Of a stretch of 19,685 bases of DNA, positions 6,374 to 13,936 are shown in pieces. A model generated the notes under the pieces. That model saw only the letters and a list, made by a program, of their open reading frames with translations, ran no database searches and was not told the DNA's origin. Numbering within the stretch: position 1 is the first letter of the stretch; the number at the start of each line of letters is the position of its first letter. The position numbers and the translations under genes are program-made. Source of the DNA: EX4484-217-1 sp964496035 (GTDB lineage: Archaea; Thermoproteota; Thermoprotei_A; EX4484-217-1). The stretch lies in the NCBI GenBank assembly GCA_964496035.1, contig CAZBXI010000027.1:1-19685 (forward strand), given 5' to 3'.

Positions 6374-7199
6374 TATACCTTCTAGCTATTTTCCCTATGA
6401 CCTTATATTCTTCATAGTATTTTCCACTATACGCTATTATTGAGTATATTTTTTCAACATCGAGAATGGATATGTCTGCTATGTTTCTATGTAAACTTTC
6501 AACTTTACCATTTGATTCTAAGAGAATTAGCAGTGACGCTGCTACATCTACATTTCTAAGTTTTGATCTAAGATCTACAAATGCTGCAGCTATGTCCTTA
6601 GCCACATAGACTATGTCTAGGCTCGCAGAACCTAAACTCCTAAGTTTAAATGGCCCGAATATTTTTTCTATTTCTTTAAAAACATCGTATGATTCCTTAT
6701 TCAAGTATCCTAATATGAAAGGGTATTTACCGAAGTCTACTGTTTTAAGCTTATCATTATTTTCAAAAGCCCCTTTCCCTTTGATCGCATAGTATACTTT
6801 ATCTCTAAAAATTTCAGCAACAATGCCTATTCCAATATCGGAAAGTCTAGCATTTCTTGTGTACTTGGCTACGGCAATGCTTACTGAAGCATACGGTATT
6901 CCAGCTACATAATTGTTACTACCATCTAGCGGATCTGCTATCACTATGAACTCTGGTTTATCACATGTCCTAATTACTCCTCGTTCTTCGCTAACGTAGT
7001 GTATTTTAATGTGTTCTCTTAGGAACCCGTTGAGTATTCTTTCTTCAGCTTCTAAGTCTATCTTCCTAGTTACGTCTTCTCTACCCCATTTTACTGGCTC
7101 ATACTTGTCTACTTTGCCTTGTACTTCCCTTAACCATTTCGCAACATCCACAGCTACTTCCTTTGCCACATAAAAGACGTTTTCAACGTTATAGTTCAT
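6345..7199 (-). CDS. Inositol monophosphatase family protein (IMPase/FBPase-like)
   Basis: This 284-aa soluble, Mg-dependent sugar or inositol phosphatase carries the metal-site motif IADPLDGSNNYVAGIPY (D89, D92). It also has the upstream Glu in VSEERG (71-72) and RNVDVAAS (D218), which corresponds to the usual WDxAA motif but with Val in place of Trp. Archaeal members often hydrolyse both inositol-1-phosphate and fructose-1,6-bisphosphate. They may serve di-myo-inositol phosphate synthesis or gluconeogenesis, and which applies here is not visible. The start codon follows the stop of the upstream peptidase gene after only 2 bp, so the two form an operon. The 3' end overlaps the convergent membrane protein gene. 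Confidence 0.88.
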   Translation of the reverse strand: MNYNVENVFYVAKEVAVDVAKWLREVQGKVDKYEPVKWGREDVTRKIDLEAEERILNGFLREHIKIHYVSEERGVIRTCDKPEFIVIADPLDGSNNYVAGIPYASVSIAVAKYTRNARLSDIGIGIVAEIFRDKVYYAIKGKGAFENNDKLKTVDFGKYPFILGYLNKESYDVFKEIEKIFGPFKLRSLGSASLDIVYVAKDIAAAFVDLRSKLRNVDVAASLLILLESNGKVESLHRNIADISILDVEKIYSIIAYSGKYYEEYKVIGKIARRYIKPTLNTQQ

Positions 7200-7201
7200 G
7201 G

Positions 7202-8269
7202 TTATTCGACCAGGTTTCTTTCAAACTTTGAAAGAACAAAGTAACTTGTATCGGTAACTACTACATCATCTTCTATTCTAATCCCTGCTAGGTTTTTAAC
7301 GTAAACTCCTGGTTCTACTGTTACTACCATGCCTTTTTTAAGTTCTATGTTACTTTCCTTTCTCAATGCTGGAGGTTCATGAACATCTATTCCTATGCCG
7401 TGTCCTGTTCCGTGGATGAAGTATTTTTCGTAGCCGTATTCTTTAAGAACATTCCTAGCCTCATTATCGACAGCAGCAGCTTTAACTCCAGGCTTAATGG
7501 CTTTTATAGCTGCTTTTTGTGCTTCTAGAACGGCTTGAAACATATCCTTAATTTCTTCAAGCACCCTACCTACGCTTATAGTCCTGGTTAAATCGCTTAC
7601 GTAGCCTTTAAACGTAGCACCTAAATCTACAACTACTACTTCACCGCTTCGAATAACTTTATCAGAGGTTACTGCATGAGGTAAAGCTGCATGGGATCCT
7701 GAAGCTACTATTGTTGTAAAGGGTGTTTTCTCAGAACCCATTATCCTCATAGTGTATTCTACTTTTGCAGCCACTTCAAGCTCACTTACGCCTTCCCCTA
7801 TAATGTTTCGTGCTTCTTCAAGACCTTTCTCGGCTATTTCAACTGCTCTTTTTATCCGCTCTATTTCTTCATCATCTTTTATCATCCTAATATTTGCTAT
7901 GTCTTCAGAAATGTCAATTACATTCACATTGCTGATCTTATTTTTTACTAAAACCACAATATGGTGTGGAACACGTTTATAGCATATTCCGATTTTCCTA
8001 CATGCAATACGTTCTATACTTTCTATGAGCGCTTTCTTATAGTTTTCATAATGTTCTACATGGATTCTAGATTCTTCATTAGCTCTATCGTATTCTAATT
8101 TAGGAACAAATAATGTGGGCTCTTTATCCTTAGGTATCAGTAAAAATATTCCTTCGTAGCCTTTAAACCCTGAAATGTAGAAGATGTTTGAAGCATCAGT
8201 TAAGAGCAAACAATCAAGGTTTTTACTAAATAGTATGTTCTTTACTTTAGATAGTCTTTTAGCATACAC
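7202..8269 (-). CDS. pepQ: M24B family metallopeptidase (Xaa-Pro dipeptidase/aminopeptidase)
   Basis: This 355-aa cytoplasmic peptidase cleaves peptide bonds involving proline. The N-terminal domain (1-125) is of creatinase/prolidase type. The C-terminal pita-bread domain carries all five dinuclear metal ligands: D215 (VVDLGA), D226 (SDLTRT), H290 (GTGHGIG), E319 (TVEPG) and E333 (RIEDD). His197 in ALPHAV fits the conserved substrate-site histidine. The length matches archaeal prolidases. The start is GTG 8269, and a TATA-like stretch at 8306-8318 lies upstream on this strand. It is the first gene of a two-gene operon with the inositol-monophosphatase-like gene. Dipeptidase versus aminopeptidase P activity cannot be decided from sequence alone. 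Confidence 0.93.
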   Translation of the reverse strand: MYAKRLSKVKNILFSKNLDCLLLTDASNIFYISGFKGYEGIFLLIPKDKEPTLFVPKLEYDRANEESRIHVEHYENYKKALIESIERIACRKIGICYKRVPHHIVVLVKNKISNVNVIDISEDIANIRMIKDDEEIERIKRAVEIAEKGLEEARNIIGEGVSELEVAAKVEYTMRIMGSEKTPFTTIVASGSHAALPHAVTSDKVIRSGEVVVVDLGATFKGYVSDLTRTISVGRVLEEIKDMFQAVLEAQKAAIKAIKPGVKAAAVDNEARNVLKEYGYEKYFIHGTGHGIGIDVHEPPALRKESNIELKKGMVVTVEPGVYVKNLAGIRIEDDVVVTDTSYFVLSKFERNLVE

Positions 8270-8305
8270 AGGGTTAACACCTTGAACTTTAAGTACTCTT
8301 TTCGG

Positions 8306-8318
8306 AAAATAAATATTT
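8306..8318. promoter_or_regulatory. Shared AT-rich TATA element, divergent promoters
   Basis: AAAATAAATATTT is centred 25 bp before GTG 8337 on the plus strand, which fits leaderless transcription of the small membrane protein. On the minus strand it would give a start near 8289, about 20 bp upstream of the peptidase GTG at 8269. Confidence 0.45.
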
Positions 8319-8336
8319 GGTTTTAGGGTTTAAAAT

Positions 8337-8567
8337 GTGATTAAAGAATATTCCAACAGCAAATCCCGTCTAGAGAAGTTAAGAAGACTCTACTATTTGC
8401 TGCTCTTTTTCGTATTGGTCATTTCCTCGGTAAACTTGGTTCTAACTTTAGGGAAAATTGTAATTGAGTTTGAAAGTAAAGTATCAATGTTAGATGCTTT
8501 ATTTCTCCTTTTTTGGCTGTTTGTTTCTCTTCTCCTTGGCTATGTTTTTCTGCAGAAGAGACGTTAA
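8337..8567 (+). CDS. Small membrane protein with two helices, unknown function
   Basis: This 76-aa protein has a charged N-terminus (1-18), a hydrophobic segment at about 19-40, a short acidic loop and a second hydrophobic segment at about 52-72. It ends in the basic tail QKRR, so both ends probably face the cytoplasm. I do not recognise a family. Support for a real gene is the TATA element exactly 25 bp before its GTG and a clean gap between two minus-strand genes. Against it, the last 69 bp overlap the C-terminal codons of the convergent HAD gene, whose tail (KEKRNKQPKKEK) is low in complexity. Confidence 0.55.
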   Translation: MIKEYSNSKSRLEKLRRLYYLLLFFVLVISSVNLVLTLGKIVIEFESKVSMLDALFLLFWLFVSLLLGYVFLQKRR

Positions 8568-9206
8568 TACCTTAGGTAGTTCCCATATACCCTCTATTAC
8601 GACATGAGCTCCATGTTTTTCTAAAAGTTTAGCATCTTTTAGACCTGTAAGTACAGCTATATTTATTGTTCCGACAGCTTTACCTGCCTCCATATCTACC
8701 CAGTAGTCTCCTACAAAAACAACTTCACTAGGTTTAACGTTGTGCTTTTCTATTATCCGATTTAATAGGCCTTTTCTTGAGAAAAGTATGTCTTCTTCTT
8801 CAGGTTTTTGCTGCTTTATTGTGTAGACTTCGTCAATATACTTTGCTATACTATATTTACGAAGTTCAGCCCATATTTTTTCTGGATCGACTTCTCTACC
8901 AGTAGTGACTATTATTTTATAATTGTTCTCTTTTAACCATTTTAAGACGTTTAATGCGCCTTTCATGGGCTTATCTTTTTCCGTAAATAGTGTACCATAG
9001 AGCGTTCTAAAGGTTCTCCAAAACTTTACTTTATCTACGTTTTCAGGTATTATTTGGCTTAGCATGTCTTTTCTAAAGTAGTCTATGAAGTCTTCTCTCG
9101 AAATTCCCTTTAACCCGAAAATCTCTCTAGTTCTATTATATACTATGAAAAACCTTTCTAGTGTATCTACTAATGTCATGTCGAGGTCTAACACGATTAT
9201 TTTCAC
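8499..9206 (-). CDS. HAD-superfamily hydrolase (phosphoglycolate-phosphatase-like)
   Basis: This 235-aa predicted phosphatase has HAD motif I, DLDMTLVD, with nucleophile D7 and acid D9. Motif II is VTTGR (T101/T102), a Lys follows in the 131-145 region, and motif IV is VFVGDYWVDMEAG (D167, D171). The helical segment after motif I is a class I cap as in phosphoglycolate phosphatases and similar enzymes. The substrate cannot be predicted. Start GTG 9206 places motif I at the very N-terminus, as usual. The Lys-rich C-terminal tail overlaps the small membrane protein gene on the other strand. It diverges from the 128-aa gene upstream of lhr. Confidence 0.87.
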   Translation of the reverse strand: MKIIVLDLDMTLVDTLERFFIVYNRTREIFGLKGISREDFIDYFRKDMLSQIIPENVDKVKFWRTFRTLYGTLFTEKDKPMKGALNVLKWLKENNYKIIVTTGREVDPEKIWAELRKYSIAKYIDEVYTIKQQKPEEEDILFSRKGLLNRIIEKHNVKPSEVVFVGDYWVDMEAGKAVGTINIAVLTGLKDAKLLEKHGAHVVIEGIWELPKVLTSLLQKNIAKEKRNKQPKKEK

Positions 9207-9239
9207 TAAACATCTAACCTCAGGCTTAAAGCTAAGTTC

Positions 9240-9265
9240 TAAATATTTTAAATCGGTATATAATG
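9240..9265. promoter_or_regulatory. AT-rich divergent promoter region
   Basis: The element aaatattttaaat (from 9241) lies about 40 bp from the HAD GTG on the minus strand. The element tatataat (9258-9265) is about 40 bp before ATG 9303 on the plus strand. These would give short leaders of roughly 15 bases for each gene. Confidence 0.4.
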
Positions 9266-9302
9266 GTTTGGTAAGTAGAGGAATATTGAAGGGTTCAAAT
9301 TA

Positions 9303-9689
9303 ATGTCTAATAAGAGGAAACCCATACTAGCCAGCGGCACTATAGTACCTGACTATGAGCCATTATTTAAGTATTGGGAGTTAGCTAAGAGTAAGGATAA
9401 GAAACTTGCTGAGAAAGCTACTTTGAGAAGCGAAGATTTTGATGCTGTTCTCTCCTACGTTTCCTCTAAAGGTATTATTAGCTTAATTGATTTACTTAAT
9501 TACTTAGAAAACTATATGATTAGTAGAGTTGATGGGCAATTAGCAGTAAGAGCTTTAAAAGAAATATATGGTGTAATGTTTGAAGTAGAGGAAGCTAGGC
9601 GTAGGATAGCTAGAATACTTGCTGGGTGGCTTATAGAAGCATGCAATCTCTGGGGCACGCTTAAACTTACAGGTAAATCTAAGGAGTAA
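9303..9689 (+). CDS. Uncharacterised 128-aa protein, cotranscribed with lhr
   Basis: I do not recognise this family. The protein is soluble and mostly helical in appearance, with no signal peptide and no cysteine cluster. Its basic N-terminus contains SGTIVPDYEPLFKYWELAK, and a charged helix EVEEARRRIARILAGWLIEACNLWGTLKL fills the last third. It ends in AAGGAG-TAA, so its last codons supply the Shine-Dalgarno sequence for lhr, which begins 5 bp after the stop. Such tight coupling suggests a role with Lhr, but that is inference. Confidence 0.75.
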   Translation: MSNKRKPILASGTIVPDYEPLFKYWELAKSKDKKLAEKATLRSEDFDAVLSYVSSKGIISLIDLLNYLENYMISRVDGQLAVRALKEIYGVMFEVEEARRRIARILAGWLIEACNLWGTLKLTGKSKE

Positions 9690-9694
9690 AACTT

Positions 9695-12600
9695 ATGGTT
9701 GAAGAAATTACGTTTGTTGAGAAGGAGTATAGTGATGAGGAAATATTTAGCTTACTTAGGCCATATATTGTAGAATGGTTTAGATCCAAATATAGCACCT
9801 TTACTCCACCTCAAAGAAAAGCTATTCCCGAAATTAAGAAGGGAAATAATGTTCTGATTTCCTCACCTACAGGTACTGGTAAGACCTTAGCTGCCTTTCT
9901 CGGAATACTTGACGAACTTTTCCGCTTAGCTGAAGAAGGTAAACTCGAAGATAAAGTCTATGTTGTATATGTTAGTCCTTTAAGAGCTTTAAACAATGAC
10001 ATGAAAAGAAACCTTATTGGACCTCTTAGCGAGATCGAAGAGTTCTGCGAAAAACTAGGTTATGGTCGTTTAAAAATTAGGGTTGCTGTTAGAACAAGCG
10101 ATACTAGTCCTTATGAGAAACAGAAAATGCTTAAAGAACCACCACATATACTCATAACTACCCCTGAAAGTTTCGCTATAGCCTTAGTAGCTCCTAGATT
10201 TAGAAAATTACTTAAGGATGTCAAATGGGTTATCGTAGATGAAATTCATGAGCTTTGCAGTAGTAAACGTGGTGTTCATTTAAGCTTATCTATTGAAAGA
10301 CTTGAACACTATGTTGGAAGACCTCTTATAAGGATAGGGCTTAGTGCAACAATTGCCCCATTAATTGAAGTTGCTAAGTTTCTTGTAGGCTACGACTCTA
10401 ATGGTAGACCTAGGAAATGCAGAATAGTTGATGCCAGATTTGCTAAACCAATAAGCATTAAGGTTATTAGCCCCTTAAAGGACATAGTTTATGCTACAGC
10501 TGAAGAAATTAATGAAGCAATATATTCTACATTAGTGGAGATCATAAGGAATCATAGAACAGCACTTGTCTTTACCAATACTAGGAGCGCTACTGAGAGA
10601 GTTGTTTACAAGCTAAGAAAAATCTTCAAAACCAATGGTATTTTAGACGCAGACCTAGTTGAAGCACATCACAGCAGCCTAAGCAGAGACATTAGGTTAA
10701 GTGTTGAAGAAAAGTTAAAGAAGGGACTATTAAAAGCGGTTGTATGTGTTTCCCCGGAATCTATGGTATTAACAACAAATGGTTGGAGGAAAATTGTAAA
10801 TATACAAAAGGAGAATAGCATTTACTGCTTAGATTTTAAAGATCTAAAACTTAAACAATCATCGTTTAACGAAGTGTTAATAAGAGATTACCAAGGAAAA
10901 GGGTATTTCATTGAAACATCTCTAGGCTACAATATTAAATGTACACCCGATCACAAATTCTTAGTTCTAAAAGATAGTAATTTGCTTTGGAAAAACGCTG
11001 AAGAGCTAAAAATTGGAGACTATGTTGCCATAGTGAGAAGAATCAACACTTATCTTAAGGATAAATGTGAAGAATTAAGTGTTCTCAGCTTCTTACCTGA
11101 AGACGCTTACTTAGAGTTAAATAAAACATTTTTGAGCAAGCTAAAAGGTAGAATTCTTGAGAAATATGGTAGTGTAAGAAATGTAGCATTAAAGGTAGGT
11201 TCAAATCCAAGAACCTTAAATGAGTATCTTAATGGAAGAATACCTTTTAAATATGGTGTCTTGAGAAGGGTACTTAATCTTTTAGATGATGTAGAAATTA
11301 CATTGAAAGATATAATGTATATTAGAGCTAACAAGCGGAAACATTTAATTAAGCCTTTTAAGTTTGATAGTGATTTCATGAGGTTCTTAGGATTTTGGAT
11401 GGCTGAAGGATCATGGTATAATGGAGGGCTCAGTGTATTTTCTTCCGACTTTAAAATGCTTAGCAAATATAAAGATCTCGTAGTGAAAATATTTGGCATT
11501 AATCCTAAATTTACAAAAACTTCTTCAGGAATTTATGGCCTTATCATTCCATCAACTATATTGTTGAAAGTGTTTGAGAAAATAGTTAAAACGACAAAAC
11601 ATAAATCAAAGAATGGTGTATTTCCAGACTTTATCCACAAAGCGTGTAAAGAAGCTATTATTCAATTTTTATCTGGGTATTTTGATGGAAATGGTTATTT
11701 AGAAGTGAAAAATGGAAAGATATACTCCGTAGGTTTTGTTACGTTCAATAAAAGCTATGCTGAAGGCTTACATAAATTACTATTACGTATCGGGATAGTA
11801 TCTTCCTTAAGAAGAAAAGAGTACGATAACATTTTCCACATTAAAAATAGGACTATAAGAAAACAAGGTACGTGCTACACTATTGCTATTCTAGGTGGCG
11901 AATATCTAAGAAAGTTTAAAGAAATTATTGACCCTTGGAGAAGCAACTTAAAACATATCAAGAACATCACAGGGGGTGGTTACTCAAATAGAGATATTAT
12001 TCCTAATATTTCAGCCTTGTTAAAGGAAATTAGAGAAAAACTAGGATTAAGCAAATACTTTATAAGAAAGGTGACAGGATATAATCTGCATCGTGTAGAA
12101 CAAGGCTTAAGAAATATTAGTAGGAGAAATTTGCTAAAACTTGTGAAAATATATAAGGAACAAGCATCATTAAAGAAGCATAATGAGATACTACATAAAG
12201 TTATCTTTCTTGAAATGTTAGCTTTAGGGGATGTGTTTTTTGATAAGATAGTTAAGAAAAATGTAGTGAATTTAAGTAAAGTATGTAGCTTAGTAAATAC
12301 CTCCATGGGAAACTATATAGTAAACGGTTTTATATGTAAAAACTGTTCAACAAGTCTTGAGCTCGGAATCGATATCGGGTACATTGATGTCGTTGCTCTA
12401 CTTAGCAGTCCTAAAAGCGTAAGTAGACTGCTTCAGAGAGTGGGTAGGTCGGGACATAAATTACGTAACTTAAGTAAAGGTATCTTAATAGTTGTTGATA
12501 GAGATGACCTTGTAGAATGCACAGTTCTAGCTAAGGCCGCGTTAGAGAGGAAAATAGACAACGTTAGAATACCTAAGAATGCTCTTGACGTTCTTGCTCA

Positions 12601-13936
12601 ACACATTGTAGGAATGGCGCTAGAGAGGAAATGGAAGGTTAAGGAAGCTTATGAACTAGTGAGAAGAAGCTATAATTACCATGATTTAAGCTTTGGAGAC
12701 TTTATGAGCGTCTTAAAATATCTTGCTGGAGCATATGAGGAACTTAGGAGCATGAAGGTTTATGCTAAGATATGGCTCGATGAGGAGGAAGGTGTTTTTG
12801 GTAGGAGAGGTCGTGGAAAAACCAGAATGATATACTATATGAACAGTGGAACAATACCTGATGAAGCAAAAATAACCGTTATAACGGATAAAGGGAGGTA
12901 CTTAGGTACAATAGATGAGCAGTTTTTACAAATACTAGTTCCTGGTGATGTATTCGTTCTTGGTGGTAGAACATACAAGTTCGTGAGAAGTTATGGTAGT
13001 TTAGTATTAGTTAAGGAGGTTGAAGGCGAAAGACCTACTGTTCCTTCCTGGTTCAGTGAAATGCTTCCACTATCCTTCGACTCAGCACTTCTTGTGGGAA
13101 AGTTTAGGAGAACAATAGCTAAGATGATAGATGAAAATGAAAATTACAGCAAGATAATAGAATACATTGTTGATGCATATAAGGTTGAAAGAAAAGATGC
13201 TGAGAGCATATATAAGTACATTCTCGAAGAATACCTTTTTACCGGAGGCATAGTTCCAGGAAATGATCTAATACTTATTGAAGTATATGATGAACCTTAT
13301 AGGAGAAACATAATCTTCCATACACTTTATGGTAGAAGAGTAAACGACGCACTAAGTAGAGCTTATGGGTACATTTTGAGTAAAATGATTTCCGAGAACG
13401 TGAAAATAACAATTACTGACAATGGGTTCGTACTCACCATACCTTTGAGAAATGTAAAGATAGAAGATTTACTATCTAAAGTTTCCTCACGTAACATAAT
13501 TAACATACTTAAGGAAGCTTTAAAGAATACAGAACTTCTGAAGAGAAGATTTAGGCATTGCGCTAAAAGAGCATTTATGATTCTGAAAAGGTATATGAGC
13601 TCTGAGAGATCTGTTCACAGACTTCAATTAAATGCGCAAAATTTACTAAAGATTGTTGAAAACTATGAGAACTTCCCGGTGTTAAAGGAAACGTATAGAG
13701 AAATACTAGAGGACTTCATGGACGTGAAGAACGCTATTAAGGTATTAAGAGGTATAGAGGAAGGGAGAATTAAGGTTAAAGTTATAGGTCCTAGGGAGGT
13801 ACCTAGTCCCTTTGCTCACAACATGCTACTACAAGGCTATAGTGACGTAGTACTTATGGAGGACAGGAGAACTATGTTACTTAAACTACATAGGAAGGTC
13901 ATGGAATACTTAGAGAGCCTACGAAGCGACAAGTGA
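9695..13936 (+). CDS. lhr: Lhr-type ATP-dependent DNA helicase precursor with intein
   Basis: The 1413-aa precursor contains a superfamily 2 helicase of the Lhr (large helicase-related) family, thought to act in DNA repair and recombination. Motifs: Q-region TPPQRKAIP (37-45), Walker A SSPTGTGKT (56-64), motif Ib-like TTPES, DEIH box (182-185), motif III SAT (217-219), motif IV LVFTNTRS, motif V CSTSLELGIDIG (from 884) and motif VI LLQRVGRSGHK. The rest is the Lhr winged-helix and accessory region (to 1413). Removing residues 351-883 leaves 880 aa, the normal Lhr core size. ATG 9695 is preceded by AAGGAG within the upstream gene's end. The last 18 bp overlap the convergent pilus platform gene. 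Confidence 0.95.
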   Translation: MVEEITFVEKEYSDEEIFSLLRPYIVEWFRSKYSTFTPPQRKAIPEIKKGNNVLISSPTGTGKTLAAFLGILDELFRLAEEGKLEDKVYVVYVSPLRALNNDMKRNLIGPLSEIEEFCEKLGYGRLKIRVAVRTSDTSPYEKQKMLKEPPHILITTPESFAIALVAPRFRKLLKDVKWVIVDEIHELCSSKRGVHLSLSIERLEHYVGRPLIRIGLSATIAPLIEVAKFLVGYDSNGRPRKCRIVDARFAKPISIKVISPLKDIVYATAEEINEAIYSTLVEIIRNHRTALVFTNTRSATERVVYKLRKIFKTNGILDADLVEAHHSSLSRDIRLSVEEKLKKGLLKAVVCVSPESMVLTTNGWRKIVNIQKENSIYCLDFKDLKLKQSSFNEVLIRDYQGKGYFIETSLGYNIKCTPDHKFLVLKDSNLLWKNAEELKIGDYVAIVRRINTYLKDKCEELSVLSFLPEDAYLELNKTFLSKLKGRILEKYGSVRNVALKVGSNPRTLNEYLNGRIPFKYGVLRRVLNLLDDVEITLKDIMYIRANKRKHLIKPFKFDSDFMRFLGFWMAEGSWYNGGLSVFSSDFKMLSKYKDLVVKIFGINPKFTKTSSGIYGLIIPSTILLKVFEKIVKTTKHKSKNGVFPDFIHKACKEAIIQFLSGYFDGNGYLEVKNGKIYSVGFVTFNKSYAEGLHKLLLRIGIVSSLRRKEYDNIFHIKNRTIRKQGTCYTIAILGGEYLRKFKEIIDPWRSNLKHIKNITGGGYSNRDIIPNISALLKEIREKLGLSKYFIRKVTGYNLHRVEQGLRNISRRNLLKLVKIYKEQASLKKHNEILHKVIFLEMLALGDVFFDKIVKKNVVNLSKVCSLVNTSMGNYIVNGFICKNCSTSLELGIDIGYIDVVALLSSPKSVSRLLQRVGRSGHKLRNLSKGILIVVDRDDLVECTVLAKAALERKIDNVRIPKNALDVLAQHIVGMALERKWKVKEAYELVRRSYNYHDLSFGDFMSVLKYLAGAYEELRSMKVYAKIWLDEEEGVFGRRGRGKTRMIYYMNSGTIPDEAKITVITDKGRYLGTIDEQFLQILVPGDVFVLGGRTYKFVRSYGSLVLVKEVEGERPTVPSWFSEMLPLSFDSALLVGKFRRTIAKMIDENENYSKIIEYIVDAYKVERKDAESIYKYILEEYLFTGGIVPGNDLILIEVYDEPYRRNIIFHTLYGRRVNDALSRAYGYILSKMISENVKITITDNGFVLTIPLRNVKIEDLLSKVSSRNIINILKEALKNTELLKRRFRHCAKRAFMILKRYMSSERSVHRLQLNAQNLLKIVENYENFPVLKETYREILEDFMDVKNAIKVLRGIEEGRIKVKVIGPREVPSPFAHNMLLQGYSDVVLMEDRRTMLLKLHRKVMEYLESLRSDK
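10745..12343 (+). mobile_element. Intein in Lhr helicase motif V
   Basis: The element is 533 aa, residues 351-883 of the precursor. It starts with Cys351 (CVSPESMVLTTNGW), carries block B CTPDHKFLVL, and ends GNYIVNGFICKN followed by Cys884 as the +1 nucleophile. The penultimate residue is Lys, not the usual His. LAGLIDADG motif 1 is FLGFWMAEG (564-572), with Glu571 as acid. Motif 2 is FLSGYFDGNG (658-667), where the position of the second catalytic acid is Asn666. The endonuclease may therefore be inactive or nick only. Two helix-turn-helix-like segments are visible, one encoded at about 11129-11290 and another at about 12001-12150. The spliced product restores KAVV-CSTSLELGIDIG, an uninterrupted motif V. 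Confidence 0.93.

Noticed and set aside
11107..11499. Minus-strand reading frame inside the Lhr intein
   Set aside because: It lies antisense to the intein coding sequence and looks like a shadow of it, with no family features.
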